NCBI RefSeq assembly: GCF_000764535.1
Contig: NZ_CP009571.1
Span: 1,612,001-1,676,000, forward strand
DNA length: 64,000 nucleotides
Direction: 5' to 3'
From: Sphingomonas taxi
Lineage (GTDB): Bacteria > Pseudomonadota > Alphaproteobacteria > Sphingomonadales > Sphingomonadaceae
Below the pieces are notes generated by a model. That model was not told the origin of the DNA. It did no database searches and was given only the letters and a program-made list of their open reading frames with translations. Below, one piece after another: positions 9,227 to 18,928 of the stretch; position 1 is the first letter of the stretch, and each line of letters starts with the position of its first letter. Both the position numbers and the translations under genes were made by a program.

Positions 9227-9752
9227 GGCGCCTGCTGATCCGCTCGGGCAGTATCGACCATCCGGTGGCCGATGCATTGACAGCGGCCGCGCAGCAGGCG
9301 TCATTGGCGATCTACGCGCAACGCCATCCGAAATGGGTGTTCCGGTATTTGCCCCGGTTAGCCGGGCAAGCCCCGTAGATCGGGAAATGTCGCGTATCAT
9401 CGACGGTAAGTGGCGGGCCACGCCAGACCCCGATGAGCACTACGTCTACGCCATAGCCGTCTAAATCCCTCCCCAGGGCGTCGTTCCTGTTTCTAATGAG
9501 GTACGACGCCTCAACTCAGTCCCTCGGGCGGAGGACAAATCCGATAGGCGGGTTTCGAATTTTGAGCGTGCGATAGTAGCCGCTTGCCGCAGTGCTGCCA
9601 TCGCGCAAATGATGGTTGATCGGGATGAGCATGGGCTGTCAGGTCCATCTCTCGCGAGTTCGGCCGCAAGATGCGGGAGGCCGGCGATCTTCGATCGTGG
9701 CAGGATCACACCGGGTCACGAACAGAAGCACCATGAATCCTGAAGCCGCCGT
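9227..9752. other. Non-coding or decayed interval
   Basis: No convincing gene. Short open stretches on both strands lack starts, ribosome sites and coherent codon use. The interval leads into the LysR debris at 9882-10322 and reads as degraded sequence. Confidence 0.5.
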
Positions 9753-9881
9753 GTGACGCGCGCCTGCCAGCACGCCACCGGATATCTGGAAGGGCTGGAC
9801 AGCCGCCCGGTCACAACGACTATCGGCCCTGCCGAACTGCCCCGCCGCCTCAACGTCGAGCTGGGGGCCGTCGGCACGCCT

Positions 9882-10322
9882 GCGATATCAGTCAGATTGT
9901 CGTCGACGGCGAGTTCTACGCGGACATGCGGGTGTTCGGCGAGGAAGGACCTCGTGGACCGCTTTTTCGACCGAGCCAACGGCGCCTTGGCTCTGCGGCA
10001 CGATGCGCGCCTGCTTCATTCGAAGTCGCGCCCGGAAGCTTGGGAGACTTGGAGCACGTGCAACGGTGTGGCGCTCCCGGTTAGGCCATGGCAAATGTTG
10101 GAGCACGTCTATCTCATTCTGCAAGCGGCGGCCGCCGGCCTCGGCGTCGCGATGGGATGGTGGCACATGGCACGCGATGAGATCGCCAGCGGCGTGCTGG
10201 CAGCACCAATCGGCTTCGTGGCCGATGGATCGCGCTATCTGCTGCTGTCGTCGGAAGCTGCGTCACCGCGTGTAATTCGATCGCGCGAGGCGTTGCTGGA
10301 TTGGATGCACCGCTTCGGCTGA
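9882..10322 (+). pseudogene. LysR-type regulator remnant (effector domain only)
   Basis: From about 9960 the plus strand encodes the C-terminal half of a GcvA-like LysR effector domain: LLHSKSRPEAWETW, EHVYLILQAAAAGLGVAMG, ASGVLAAPIGFVADGSRYL and REALLDWM. No DNA-binding domain precedes it. At 9882-9948 the opposite strand encodes FLAEHPHVRVELAVDDNLTD, which resembles the start of a LysR effector domain. The two pieces therefore face opposite ways and cannot form one protein. This is a decayed, rearranged gene. Confidence 0.6.
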
Positions 10323-10494
10323 CAGTGGTATTGAGCGTACAATGCGAGCATTCAAGATCGACACTTTTATATGTCGACCTTCAAGTATATTCCTGAGGCA
10401 ACCTATGCCCGATACGGATTTATATGTCCAAAACGCCGTCGGCAGATCAAATATTGGTTAGGAATTATGCCTCCATTAGAGTGATTTGGAATCA

Positions 10495-11439
10495 TTAAAA
10501 GGCGGTAGCGTCAATTATGAACTGATCGTAGCTACTCATCCGTCCTGCAAGTTCGAGCAGATTTCGAAGTCCTAGACCTCGGTTGTGTGGAGACCAGACT
10601 ACCGAGCAGGAGAGTGTTTCCGGCTCGTCGAAGATTGGCCGAAATATCACACCGGAAGTATGAAGAAGCGTTTTCGCCTCGCCGACAATGCTCAAACCAT
10701 ACCCCTGCGCGACCATCGTCATCAGTGTGATGTGCTCGACGTCGAAGCGCCGGATGGACATATCCACTGCCGCGCCGGCGAGGCGCATAATGATATGGTC
10801 GTGCACCTGCTGCCCGGCGCCTCTGTGCCGAACGATGAATGCTTCGTTGGCAAGTTCGGCCCATGTCACGCCCGCTTCATCCGCAAGTCTATGGTGTGCG
10901 GGCAGCGCGACGAGAAGCCGTTCGCTCCACAGTCTGCGTGCATGGCAGTCGGGAAACGCCGGTGAACCTGCCACGAAGGTCGCATCCAGCCTGTCCGCTC
11001 GAAGCCGCATCACGTTCTCGCGCGCGGCCCCCTCAATGATCTCTACCTCGATTCCTGAATGCTGCTCCCGGTAACGCTCGATCAAGGTGGCTAGGAAGCT
11101 CCCTTGGATGAGTGCGTGGACGCCGACGCGCAGGCGACCGTGCTCCCCGCGCGCCACCATGCTGGCGGTCCTGACTGCCTGGTCGAGTTGATCGATGCCG
11201 ACACTCACCCGCTCGACGAAATGCCGGCCGGCTTCCGTCAGGCGGACACCTCGCGCATGACGCTCGAACAGGAGGATGCCCAGGGTTTCCTCCAGCGCTT
11301 TGATGCGTGCGCTGACGCTGGACTGGCTAACTCCTATTGCGCTCGCGGCGTGGCGGAAGTTGAGATACTCTGCAACGGCAAGCGTTTGCACGAGTGACGC
11401 AAGCGGGATGCGCGATCCAAGTAGCGCTGGGGCTCTCAT
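10495..11439 (-). CDS. LysR-family transcriptional regulator
   Basis: LysR regulator of 314 residues when started at MRAPALLG (11439). The winged helix is at residues about 16-75 (LNFRHAASAIGVSQSSVSARIKALEE in parts, then LLFERHARGVRLTEAG), followed by a periplasmic-binding-like effector domain with LRVGVHALIQ and MVAQGYGLSIVGE. It lies 32 bases downstream of a truncated alpha/beta hydrolase on the same strand, so its former operon partner is lost. The target is not evident. Confidence 0.88.
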   Translation of the reverse strand: MRAPALLGSRIPLASLVQTLAVAEYLNFRHAASAIGVSQSSVSARIKALEETLGILLFERHARGVRLTEAGRHFVERVSVGIDQLDQAVRTASMVARGEHGRLRVGVHALIQGSFLATLIERYREQHSGIEVEIIEGAARENVMRLRADRLDATFVAGSPAFPDCHARRLWSERLLVALPAHHRLADEAGVTWAELANEAFIVRHRGAGQQVHDHIIMRLAGAAVDMSIRRFDVEHITLMTMVAQGYGLSIVGEAKTLLHTSGVIFRPIFDEPETLSCSVVWSPHNRGLGLRNLLELAGRMSSYDQFIIDATAF

Positions 11440-11471
11440 GGGTGCGGTTGAACGGCGTCGCCGCATCGAAA

Positions 11472-12010
11472 TCAGCGAGCCAGAAGGTCGGTTATGGCCT
11501 GCTCGATGAACTTGGTGTCCGCATCGTTAAGACCTTCGCCCGCGACATGGCCCCAAGCCGATTCCAAGACGCGCAATTCCGCCCGCGATATCCGCGCGGC
11601 CTCGGCGGCGGCATCCTCGACCGGAAAGTAAAGGTCGCTCGACGAAGGCATGACGATCGTGTCGGCACCGATCGCAGACAGCGCTTTGTCGAGATCGCCG
11701 TGATAGAGAGGATTGGCACCGACATCCGCGTGCTGCCCGGTCCAGAGCTGGGCGAGCAGATTGTTGGCGTCGCGCTTCAAGAACCAGCCTTCCCAGAAAT
11801 CGACGAGGAAGTCGTCGATGGAGGCATAGCCCAGCGCACTTTCGTCCAGCCTTTCGCGGAAGAAGGCTGGCGAGAAGCCCCATGCTGCATAGATGCGGGC
11901 GGCCACCCGCAAACCGCGCTGGGGCTGCCGAACGTAGAAACCTTCCCGGAAGTCCGGGTCCAGCTCGATCGCGGCACGCACGCTGTCGAAGAACAGGTAG
12001 AAGTGGCGGG
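11472..12010 (-). pseudogene. Alpha/beta hydrolase (MetX-like), 5' end lost at IS6
   Basis: The last roughly 180 residues of an alpha/beta-hydrolase of the homoserine O-acetyltransferase-like group: HFYLFFDSVRAAIELDPDF, GLRVAARIYAAWGFS, NPLYHGDLDKALSAIGADT and the C-terminal catalytic His segment ESAWGHVAGEGL. The frame enters the insertion sequence at 12011 and stops there at once. The missing N-terminal part, including the nucleophile elbow, is not present on the far side of the element, so DNA was deleted or rearranged. Confidence 0.8.
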
Positions 12011-12845
12011 GGAGCTGTCAGTTTAATGCGGACGCGTCTCGGCAGGCTGGAGCTGGTCTTTTGAGGGCAAACCTTAGCTGACAAGCGCCTGCCACTCCGC
12101 CAGCGCGGCGGAGCGTCGCTCTCGATAGGCTTGTCGGTCGATGAGGTGTCGTTCCAGGCTGAAGTGGTTGTGGACGTTAGCGTGCACAGAGGCGAACTTT
12201 TGCAGCGTCTTCATCTGCCGGAACCTCAGCATCGCCCGCTCTCGTCGTCGGAACGCCAAGTGGCTGTTCTCAACCCGGTTGTTGGCCCAGCGACCCACCT
12301 CCTGCCGATCGCGGCAGCCCAGCTCATTCATCGCAGCGCCGTAGCTGCGCAGGCCGTCGGTGGTGATCTTATCTGGCGATCCATGACGCTTGAGCGCTTT
12401 CCTCATGAAGGTCAGCGCTGCCGCCTTGTCACGGGCCTTGGTGACGTAGCTTTCTAGCACCTCGCCTTCATGATCGACCGCCCGCCACAGGTAGACCATC
12501 TCGCCATTCAGCTTCACGTACATCTCGTCCAGGTGCCAACGCCAATGGCGAAAGCCGCGCATTCGGCTCACCCGCTGTTGGCGGATATCGCTGGCAAATA
12601 TCGGCCCGAACCTGTTCCACCAGAGGCGCACTGTCTCGTGGCAGATGTCGATTCCCCGCTCGAACAGCAGGTCCTCTACGTTCCGTAGCGACAACGGAAA
12701 ACGCACGTACATCAGCACCACCAACCGGATCACCTCAGGTGACGAGTTGAAGTAGCGAAACGGGCTGGCGGGCTTGCGCGGGCGGGGCATATGCCCGCCC
12801 TACCCGCTTTCAATTACCAGCCGGTGCATTTGCTTTGACGGAGCC
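12011..12845 (-). mobile_element. IS6-family insertion sequence
   Basis: Element of about 835 bp around a full-length IS6-type transposase. Proposed ends are GGAGCTGTCA at 12011-12020 and TGACGGAGCC at 12836-12845, which match in inverted orientation at 7 of 10 positions. The left end coincides with the point where the neighbouring hydrolase frame is cut. No direct target duplication is visible next to these ends, consistent with an IS-mediated deletion. Exact ends are uncertain by a few bases. Confidence 0.75.
12074..12790 (-). CDS. IS6-family transposase
   Basis: DDE transposase of 238 residues. It begins MPRPRKPASPFRYFNSSPEV, and the family string YVRFPLSLRNVEDLL follows. Putative catalytic residues are D88 (WHLDEMYVK), D145 (ITTDGLRSYG) and E174 (NNRVENSHL), with FRRRERAMLRFR downstream. 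Length and motifs indicate an intact enzyme. It fills nearly the whole element. Confidence 0.93.
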   Translation of the reverse strand: MPRPRKPASPFRYFNSSPEVIRLVVLMYVRFPLSLRNVEDLLFERGIDICHETVRLWWNRFGPIFASDIRQQRVSRMRGFRHWRWHLDEMYVKLNGEMVYLWRAVDHEGEVLESYVTKARDKAAALTFMRKALKRHGSPDKITTDGLRSYGAAMNELGCRDRQEVGRWANNRVENSHLAFRRRERAMLRFRQMKTLQKFASVHANVHNHFSLERHLIDRQAYRERRSAALAEWQALVS

Positions 12846-12977
12846 TGTAGCCGGGATCAGCGCGGGCCGGGCGGTCGTTAGCTGTCTTAAGAACGATAAT
12901 GGAAAGAGGACGTGACAGGGTTCTGAAAACTCATAGGTGTTGTCGAACAGGGGGATGAGAGCGGAGCATATTGAGGC

Positions 12978-13673
12978 ATGAAGATGATCGGCCTGATCGG
13001 TGGCATGAGCTGGGAAAGTTCCGCCGCGTACTACCGCATCGTCAACGAGGGAGTGCGGGACCGGCTCGGCCCGACCGCATCTGCCCGGTGCCTCCTGTGG
13101 TCATTCAATTTCGCAGAAATCGAGGATTTGCAACATAAGGGCGATTGGCCGGGCCTGACGACGCGTATGGTCGACGCGGCACGGCGCCTTGAAGCGGGCG
13201 GTGCGGGCGTGCTGCTGATCTGCACTAATACCATGCACCGTATGGCGTCCGACGTGCAGGCGGCGGTGAGCGTGCCCCTGCTCCATATCGCCGATCCCAC
13301 AGCCGAACGCATAAAAGCGGCCGGCTTCAGGAAGGTCGGACTACTCGGTACCGCGTTCACAATGGAACACGCCTTCTACAAGGGACGGCTCACCGATCAG
13401 CACGGTCTTGATGTCATCATTCCGAATGAAGAGGATCGTGCCATTGTACATCGCATCATCTATGAGGAACTGGTCGCGGGTAAGGTCCTGCCGTCATCCC
13501 GTGAGGATTACCGCGCGATCATTGCCAGACTGGTCGAGAATGGCGCGGAGGCGGTGATCTTGGGATGCACCGAAATCATGTTGCTGATCCAACCGGAAGA
13601 CAGTCAGGTGCCGATCTTCGACACTACCGCTCTACATGCGGCAGCGGCGATCGAATTAGCGTTGTCCCGCTAA
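12978..13673 (+). CDS. Aspartate/glutamate racemase family protein
   Basis: Protein of 231 residues of the Asp/Glu racemase family, close to the YgeA/RacD type. The start MIGLIGGMSWESS is typical. The two catalytic cysteines are in LLICTNTMH (about residue 82) and ILGCTEIMLL (near residue 197). It would interconvert D- and L-amino acids, aspartate or another substrate. It stands alone between the IS6 element and cluster B and has no visible functional link to either. Confidence 0.88.
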   Translation: MKMIGLIGGMSWESSAAYYRIVNEGVRDRLGPTASARCLLWSFNFAEIEDLQHKGDWPGLTTRMVDAARRLEAGGAGVLLICTNTMHRMASDVQAAVSVPLLHIADPTAERIKAAGFRKVGLLGTAFTMEHAFYKGRLTDQHGLDVIIPNEEDRAIVHRIIYEELVAGKVLPSSREDYRAIIARLVENGAEAVILGCTEIMLLIQPEDSQVPIFDTTALHAAAAIELALSR

Positions 13674-13977
13674 TTGCTACGTTTCCAAACACGACTTCAT
13701 AGGGGATTGAGCTCAAGCGTCCCCCGCCCCTACTGTTGCAACGACCCACTTGCGGACACTCGGGAGGCTTTGCAACGCCCCCACTTACGGACACTCGTTC
13801 AGGTTCACGCCGCAATCTCGGTTAACTGGTATTTACGAGCAACTGACGCTAAGATTGTAGATATTACCGCGATATTGCAGGTTGCTTTGTCAATTTGCGC
13901 GATCCTACCGAGCAAATACCGCGAGCTGGTTGACCGATCACTACTAGATCGATCCGAATAAATCCTAATTTATTTAG
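13674..13977. repeat. Intergenic interval with repeated CACTTRCGGACACTCG motif
   Basis: The gap between the racemase and lldD B carries two close copies of CACTTRCGGACACTCG, at about 13747 and 13780. They resemble the ends of the dispersed intergenic repeat found elsewhere in the window (for example 37904 and 45551). The rest is AT-richer and shows no gene. Confidence 0.45.
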
Positions 13978-15132
13978 CTACCGACGAGTATCGACGACGA
14001 GTTTTTCTCTCGTTATGCGATCGATACTCGTCGAACTCGTCAATGCCATTGCAACGCGCATTTCGGCTTCGATCAGCTTCAACATGTGGTCGACGCCCTT
14101 TTCCCCTGCTGCTGCCAACGCATAGACCCACGCTCGCCCGAGCAACACGCCGTGCGCACCAAGCGCGAGCATTCGAACAACGTCCAGACCAGATCTAACG
14201 CCTCCATCGGCCAACACCGTCAACCGATCGCGCACCGCGTCAGCGATCGGCGGCAGCGCTCGAGCCGTCGACGGAACGCCGTCGAGCTGCCGGCCACCGT
14301 GATTTGAAACCACGATCCCGTCCGCGCCAAGATCAGCCGCAGCTCGCGCATCCTCGACGTCCAAGATGCCCTTGATGATCAACGGTCCGTCCCAGGTATC
14401 TCGAATGAACTCCAGATCTTTCCACGAGACAGTCGGGTCGAAGTTATTTCGCATCCAAGCGAAGAAATCTTCCAACCCGGTATTCTTGCCCAGGACGGGT
14501 GCGACGTTGCCTAGTTGATGTGGTCGTCCCCTTATACCGACGTCATAGGCCCAAGCAGGCCGAAGCATCGACTGCACTGCACGTCGGGCGCCACCCATGA
14601 AACCCGACGCTCCCGCCAATCCAGAGCGATAGTCGCGATAGCGGGAGCCTGGGACCGGCATGTCCACCGTGAACACCAACGCGGAACACTGGGCTGCTTT
14701 TGCCTGAGCTAACAAATCACGCATGAAGCCACGGTCGCGGATCATGTAAAGCTGGAACCAGAAGGGCTGCGACGTGGCAGCGGCAACCTCGTCTATCGGG
14801 CATGCTGAAACCGTAGAAAGGCAGAATGGCACGCCTGCCGTCTGCGCAGCACGAGCAGCTTGGACCTCACCCCGGCGCGCGTTCATCCCTGCCAACCCGA
14901 TCGGCGCCAGGGCGATCGGCAGACGTTGGCTGCGTCCGAACAGCGTCGTCGACAGGTCCAGCGTCGAGACGTCGGTCAGCACGCGCTGTCGCAACGCAAT
15001 GTCTTCCAGATCAGCGACATTCCGCCGCAACGTGACCTCTGCGTAGCTCCCCCCGTCGATGTACTCGAACAGAAAATGCGGCAGGCGGCGTCGCGCCAGT
15101 TCGCGATAATCGATCGCGGAAGCTGCCTTCAT
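13978..15132 (-). CDS. lldD: FMN-dependent L-lactate dehydrogenase, cluster B
   Basis: Paralogue of the LldD at 6919, 384 residues, collinear without gaps over nearly the whole length. Catalytic His278 lies in [28 protein letters not shown] and LADGGVRSG are kept. It begins [12 protein letters not shown], the same first codons as cluster A. It would oxidise the L-lactate made by the cluster B diketo-acid hydrolase. It lies 76 bases downstream of the SDR gene on the same strand. Codon use is visibly less GC-biased than in copy A. Confidence 0.9.
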   Translation of the reverse strand: MKAASAIDYRELARRRLPHFLFEYIDGGSYAEVTLRRNVADLEDIALRQRVLTDVSTLDLSTTLFGRSQRLPIALAPIGLAGMNARRGEVQAARAAQTAGVPFCLSTVSACPIDEVAAATSQPFWFQLYMIRDRGFMRDLLAQAKAAQCSALVFTVDMPVPGSRYRDYRSGLAGASGFMGGARRAVQSMLRPAWAYDVGIRGRPHQLGNVAPVLGKNTGLEDFFAWMRNNFDPTVSWKDLEFIRDTWDGPLIIKGILDVEDARAAADLGADGIVVSNHGGRQLDGVPSTARALPPIADAVRDRLTVLADGGVRSGLDVVRMLALGAHGVLLGRAWVYALAAAGEKGVDHMLKLIEAEMRVAMALTSSTSIDRITREKLVVDTRR

Positions 15133-15208
15133 GACCGAGCCTGTTCAAAATCATGCGTTGAGGAAGACGGTGCGGACCGAAAAACGCCTCGAATGATACG
15201 CGGCCGGA

Positions 15209-15970
15209 TCATTGCAGGTTCACAAATGCGCCGCCATCCACCAGCAACGCCGCGCCGGTGACGTAGCGGGCTAGGTCGGACGCAAGGAACACGATCGGAC
15301 CTGCGATGTCGTCCGGTTCGCCAAGCCTCCCAAGCGGTATGCGCTGCGCCATCCGCGCGCGCTTCTCCGGATCGGCAAGATCTTCCTTGTTGATGTCGGT
15401 GAGGATCGTCCCCGGCAATACCGAGTTACACCGAATACCGTGACGACCAAGCGCGATTGCCGTCGACTGCATCAGCGAATGCACGCCCGCCTTGGTCGGC
15501 GTGTAATGGGTCTGATACTCGCCTCCGACGAGCGCGGAGATGGATGACACGGCGACGATGGCACCCCCCTGCCCCTGACGCATCATCTGGTTGGCCGCAG
15601 CCTGCACCATGAAATAGGCGCCGTGAAGATTTACGCGCATCGTTCGTTCGAACGTCTCCACGGGCATGTCGAGAAACGCATGGAACGGGCAGATGCCGGC
15701 ATTGTTGACGAATACATCGACCCGCCCCAGCGCTTCGGCAGCGCGGGTCACGAAGTCGCTCGCGGTCGCCGGGTCGGCTACGTCGCCCGCCACCGCGATA
15801 GCCTTGCGCCCCAAGGCGGTAATCGCCGCCACGCACGATGCCGCCTCGTCCTCGCTGCCAAGAAAATTGATCGCAACGTCAGCACCGTGTCGTGCGGCGG
15901 CAATCGCGGTCGCCCGTCCGATCCCAGCCGATGCCCCGGTCACGAGTACGGTCTTTCCTACTAGCAGCAT
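15209..15970 (-). CDS. SDR: L-rhamnose 1-dehydrogenase, cluster B
   Basis: Short-chain dehydrogenase of 253 residues, paralogue of 5244-6005. TGASAGIG binds the cofactor, [14 protein letters not shown] carries the standard NNAG (copy A has SNAG), and THYTPTKAG holds the catalytic Tyr/Lys. The ATG at 15970 was chosen by alignment with copy A; longer in-frame starts fall inside the IclR gene. It follows the IclR gene by only ten bases. The expected reaction is L-rhamnose to L-rhamnono-1,4-lactone. Confidence 0.87.
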   Translation of the reverse strand: MLLVGKTVLVTGASAGIGRATAIAAARHGADVAINFLGSEDEAASCVAAITALGRKAIAVAGDVADPATASDFVTRAAEALGRVDVFVNNAGICPFHAFLDMPVETFERTMRVNLHGAYFMVQAAANQMMRQGQGGAIVAVSSISALVGGEYQTHYTPTKAGVHSLMQSTAIALGRHGIRCNSVLPGTILTDINKEDLADPEKRARMAQRIPLGRLGEPDDIAGPIVFLASDLARYVTGAALLVDGGAFVNLQ

Positions 15971-15980
15971 CTCTCTTTCC

Positions 15981-16784
15981 CTAATTCTTCGGTAGCGAGG
16001 CGGTCCAGCCAAGGTCGCGGCTGACGGCGTCGGCTGCATCGGATACCGTTTTCGATAGTTCGCCCATTCGCTCGTCGCTCATGTACTGCGCGGCACTCGA
16101 TACGCTGATCGCCCCGACGATGACGCCCTTCGCATCGCGAACCGGCGCCGCAACGCAGCGGATCTGGTCCTCATTTTCTTCGAGATCGAACGCGCGGCCG
16201 GCATCCACATAGCTTCGCATCCGGCTCTCCCACACCGTCCAGTCGGCAGGGTGCGATCCCTCGGCCTGATCGGCATCGAAGCGAGCGCGCCAGTATTTAG
16301 GGGGATGATCGAGCATCAGCGCCTTGCCGAGCCCGGTCGATGTCAGCGGCTGTCGATCGCCCACTCGGCTAGAAATGGTTATCCGGCGCCGGCCCGGCAT
16401 CTTGTCGAGATACAGCGCACGGTCGCCTTCGAGAACACCGAGATGGACGGTGTCCTCGGTCGATGCGGACAGAGCTTCCAGATGGAGTCGGGCAACCTGG
16501 ATGATGTCAGCCTGGACATGGGCCAACGCGCCGAGTTCGAGCAGCTTCGGTCCAAGCCGATACCCGGCACGCGGCGTGAAGGCGAGATAGCCGCGCTCCA
16601 CCAGCGCACTCGCCAACCGATGCGTCGTACTCTTGGTCAGCGCCAGACGGTCAGCCAGCTCAGGGAGCCCCAGGACCTCCTGTGCGATCGCCTCGATCAC
16701 ATCGAGACCGCGCATCAGGGTCTGGCTACCCGCCCCGACCGTGGTTTCCTTGTCCGTGTTCGTGAGCGGTTCTGTTGACGCCAT
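15981..16784 (-). CDS. IclR-family regulator of rhamnose cluster B
   Basis: IclR regulator of about 267 residues, paralogue of 4454-5254. The winged helix includes [14 protein letters not shown] and [18 protein letters not shown]; the effector domain has [30 protein letters not shown] and [12 protein letters not shown]. An in-frame ATG at 16793 has no room for a ribosome site, while AGGGA is nine bases before the ATG at 16784. It is divergent from rhmD B. The two paralogues may read each other's operators, since their recognition helices differ at few positions. Confidence 0.9.
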   Translation of the reverse strand: MASTEPLTNTDKETTVGAGSQTLMRGLDVIEAIAQEVLGLPELADRLALTKSTTHRLASALVERGYLAFTPRAGYRLGPKLLELGALAHVQADIIQVARLHLEALSASTEDTVHLGVLEGDRALYLDKMPGRRRITISSRVGDRQPLTSTGLGKALMLDHPPKYWRARFDADQAEGSHPADWTVWESRMRSYVDAGRAFDLEENEDQIRCVAAPVRDAKGVIVGAISVSSAAQYMSDERMGELSKTVSDAADAVSRDLGWTASLPKN

Positions 16785-16809
16785 GATTTTCATTCCCTAG
16801 GATACTATT

Positions 16810-16820
16810 CCATAATATGG
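16810..16820. promoter_or_regulatory. Candidate IclR operator CCATAATATGG
   Basis: Perfect inverted repeat CCATA-A-TATGG in the divergent interval between IclR B and rhmD B, inside the wider ATTCCATAATATGGCAAT. It sits 26 bases upstream of the IclR start, where an autoregulatory site would be expected. Confidence 0.45.
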
Positions 16821-16875
16821 CAATAGGTGCTGCGGTTCTTATAGGGAACAACGCAGAATAAGGGCAGGATGAACC

Positions 16876-18060
16876 GTGGCGCTACCAAAGATCAAATATG
16901 TGCGAGCCTTCACTGCGACCGGTGGCGGCGCTGACTATCACGACCAGACCGGGGCGCATTGGATCGACGATCATATCGCAACGCCGATGAGCCGGTATCC
17001 CGAATACCGGGAGTCACGACGCAGCTTCGGGATCAACGTGCTTGGCACTTTGGTCGTTGAGATCGAAGCTGACGACGGCACCATCGGGTTTGCGGTCACG
17101 ACCGGCGGGGAGCCCGCCTGCTACATCGTTGAGAAGCACCTCGCGCGCTTTCTGGAGGGTCGAAATCCCGCCGACTACGAGAAGATCTGGGACCAGATGT
17201 ACTTCTCGACGCAATATTACGGGCGCAAGGGGCTGGTCGTAAACGCGATCTCCGGAGTCGATCTGGCCCTATGGGACCTGCTGGGCAAATTGCGGGGCGA
17301 GCCGGTGCATCAACTGCTCGGCGGTCCCGTCCGCGACGAGCTGCAGTTCTACGCGACCGGCGCTCGCCCGGATGTTGCGAAGGAACTGGGCTTCATCGGC
17401 GGCAAGATGCCGCTGCACCACGGCCCGGCCGAGGGGTTGGAAGGACTGCACAAGAACGTCGCGATGCTGGCCGACATGCGGGCGAAGGTCGGCGACGACT
17501 TCTGGCTGATGTACGATTGCTGGATGGCGCTCGACGTAGATTATGCCACGCGTCTGGCGATCGCGTGCCACGAGCACGGCCTGAAATGGCTCGAGGAAGC
17601 AATCAGCCCGGATGACTATTGGGGCTATGCCGAATTGAAGCGCAACGTGCCCAAGGGCATGCTGGTCACGACCGGCGAACATGAGGCGACCCGCTGGGGC
17701 TTCCGCATGCTGCTCGAGATGGACTGTTGCGACATCATACAGCCCGATGTCGGCTGGTGCGGTGGCGTGACCGAGCTGCTCAAGATCAGCGCACTGGCCG
17801 ATGCCAAGGGCAAGATGGTCGTGCCGCATGGCTCGTCGGTCTACAGCTATCATTTCGTCATCACGCGCCACAATTCACCGTTCGCCGAGTTCCTGATGAT
17901 GCATCCGGGGCCGACCGAAGTGGTGCCGATGTTCGCACCGCAACTACTCGGCGAACCCGTACCCGTGAACGGTCGGATCAAGGCCAGCCAGCTCGACAAA
18001 CCTGGGTTCGGTGTCGAGCTCAACCGCGACGTTCCTCTCAACCGTCCCTACACACACTGA
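16876..18060 (+). CDS. rhmD: L-rhamnonate dehydratase (enolase superfamily), cluster B
   Basis: RhmD paralogue of 394 residues starting at GTG 16876, with CAGGAT before it. Metal ligands are D214 (LMYDCW), E240 (WLEEAIS) and E268 (TTGEHE), and the general base is H318 ([11 protein letters not shown]). These match D226, E252, E280 and H329 of the E. coli enzyme. [11 protein letters not shown] and [12 protein letters not shown] are also typical. It dehydrates L-rhamnonate to 2-keto-3-deoxy-L-rhamnonate. It is the first gene of a long rightward operon that continues to the glycosidases at 26510. Confidence 0.94.
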   Translation: MALPKIKYVRAFTATGGGADYHDQTGAHWIDDHIATPMSRYPEYRESRRSFGINVLGTLVVEIEADDGTIGFAVTTGGEPACYIVEKHLARFLEGRNPADYEKIWDQMYFSTQYYGRKGLVVNAISGVDLALWDLLGKLRGEPVHQLLGGPVRDELQFYATGARPDVAKELGFIGGKMPLHHGPAEGLEGLHKNVAMLADMRAKVGDDFWLMYDCWMALDVDYATRLAIACHEHGLKWLEEAISPDDYWGYAELKRNVPKGMLVTTGEHEATRWGFRMLLEMDCCDIIQPDVGWCGGVTELLKISALADAKGKMVVPHGSSVYSYHFVITRHNSPFAEFLMMHPGPTEVVPMFAPQLLGEPVPVNGRIKASQLDKPGFGVELNRDVPLNRPYTH

Positions 18061-18070
18061 GGTTCTTCCC

Positions 18071-18928
18071 ATGAAATTCTGTCGTTACGGCGCCAAGGGC
18101 GACGAGAAGCCGGGTCTGGTCGACGATGAGGGCCAGATCCGTGATTTATCGGGGCATGTCGCCGACATCTCGATCGCCGCGCTTAATCAGCTGAGCTCCG
18201 TCGACGTCGCGTCGCTACCGATCGTCGATGGCACGCCTCGCTACGGCGTACCGATCGCCGGGATCGGCAAGATCGTCGCGATCGGTCTCAACTACCGTGA
18301 CCATGCGATTGAATCGAACCTGCCGATCCCGACCGAACCGATGATGTTCATGAAGCCGCTGTCCAGCCTGACCGGCCCGAACGACGCCGTCATGCTGCCC
18401 AAGGCAGCAACGCATGGCGACTGGGAGGTCGAGCTCGGGGTGATCATCGGCAAGACTTGCCGCTATGTCGACAAGGTTGAAGCCCTCGACCATGTCGCCG
18501 GCTACGTTCTTGCGAACGACGTCTCGGAACGGTTCAACCAGAAGCAGCGCGGCACGCAGTGGTCGAAGGGCAAGGGACATGACACGTTCTGCCCGGTCGG
18601 CCCATGGCTGGTCACCCCCGACGAAGTCGGCAGTCCGCAGGATCTCGACATGACTCTCGAGGTCAATGGCGTACGGATGCAGACGGGCAACACCAGGACG
18701 ATGATCTTCCCGGTCGACGAATTGATCGCCTATGTCAGCGAGTATGTGACGCTCGAACCCGGCGACCTGCTCATCACGGGCACGCCCCCCGGGGTCGGCG
18801 AGGGCAAGAAGCCCGAAGCGATCTTTCTGAAGCCCGGCGACACGATGCACCTGAAGATCGCCAGGCTCGGCGAGCAGACGCAGGATGTGGTCGCTTGGCA
18901 GCATCCCCGTACAGGCGCCGCGGCGTGA
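18071..18928 (+). CDS. FAH-family 2,4-diketo-3-deoxy-L-rhamnonate hydrolase, cluster B
   Basis: Fumarylacetoacetase-fold hydrolase of 285 residues, paralogue of 2309-3166. It contains GLNYRDHAIE, MMFMKPLSSLTGP, the metal-binding acid cluster in GDWEVELGVIIG, and LITGTPPGVGEG. It should split the diketo acid into pyruvate and L-lactate, the substrate of the LldD next door. It starts ten bases after rhmD B and overlaps the next gene by four bases (GTGA). Confidence 0.9.
   Translation: MKFCRYGAKGDEKPGLVDDEGQIRDLSGHVADISIAALNQLSSVDVASLPIVDGTPRYGVPIAGIGKIVAIGLNYRDHAIESNLPIPTEPMMFMKPLSSLTGPNDAVMLPKAATHGDWEVELGVIIGKTCRYVDKVEALDHVAGYVLANDVSERFNQKQRGTQWSKGKGHDTFCPVGPWLVTPDEVGSPQDLDMTLEVNGVRMQTGNTRTMIFPVDELIAYVSEYVTLEPGDLLITGTPPGVGEGKKPEAIFLKPGDTMHLKIARLGEQTQDVVAWQHPRTGAAA

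Noticed and set aside
9186..9464. Open frame of 92 codons after the secreted protein
   Set aside because: It runs through the perfect terminator at 9194-9226 and has no recognisable sequence.
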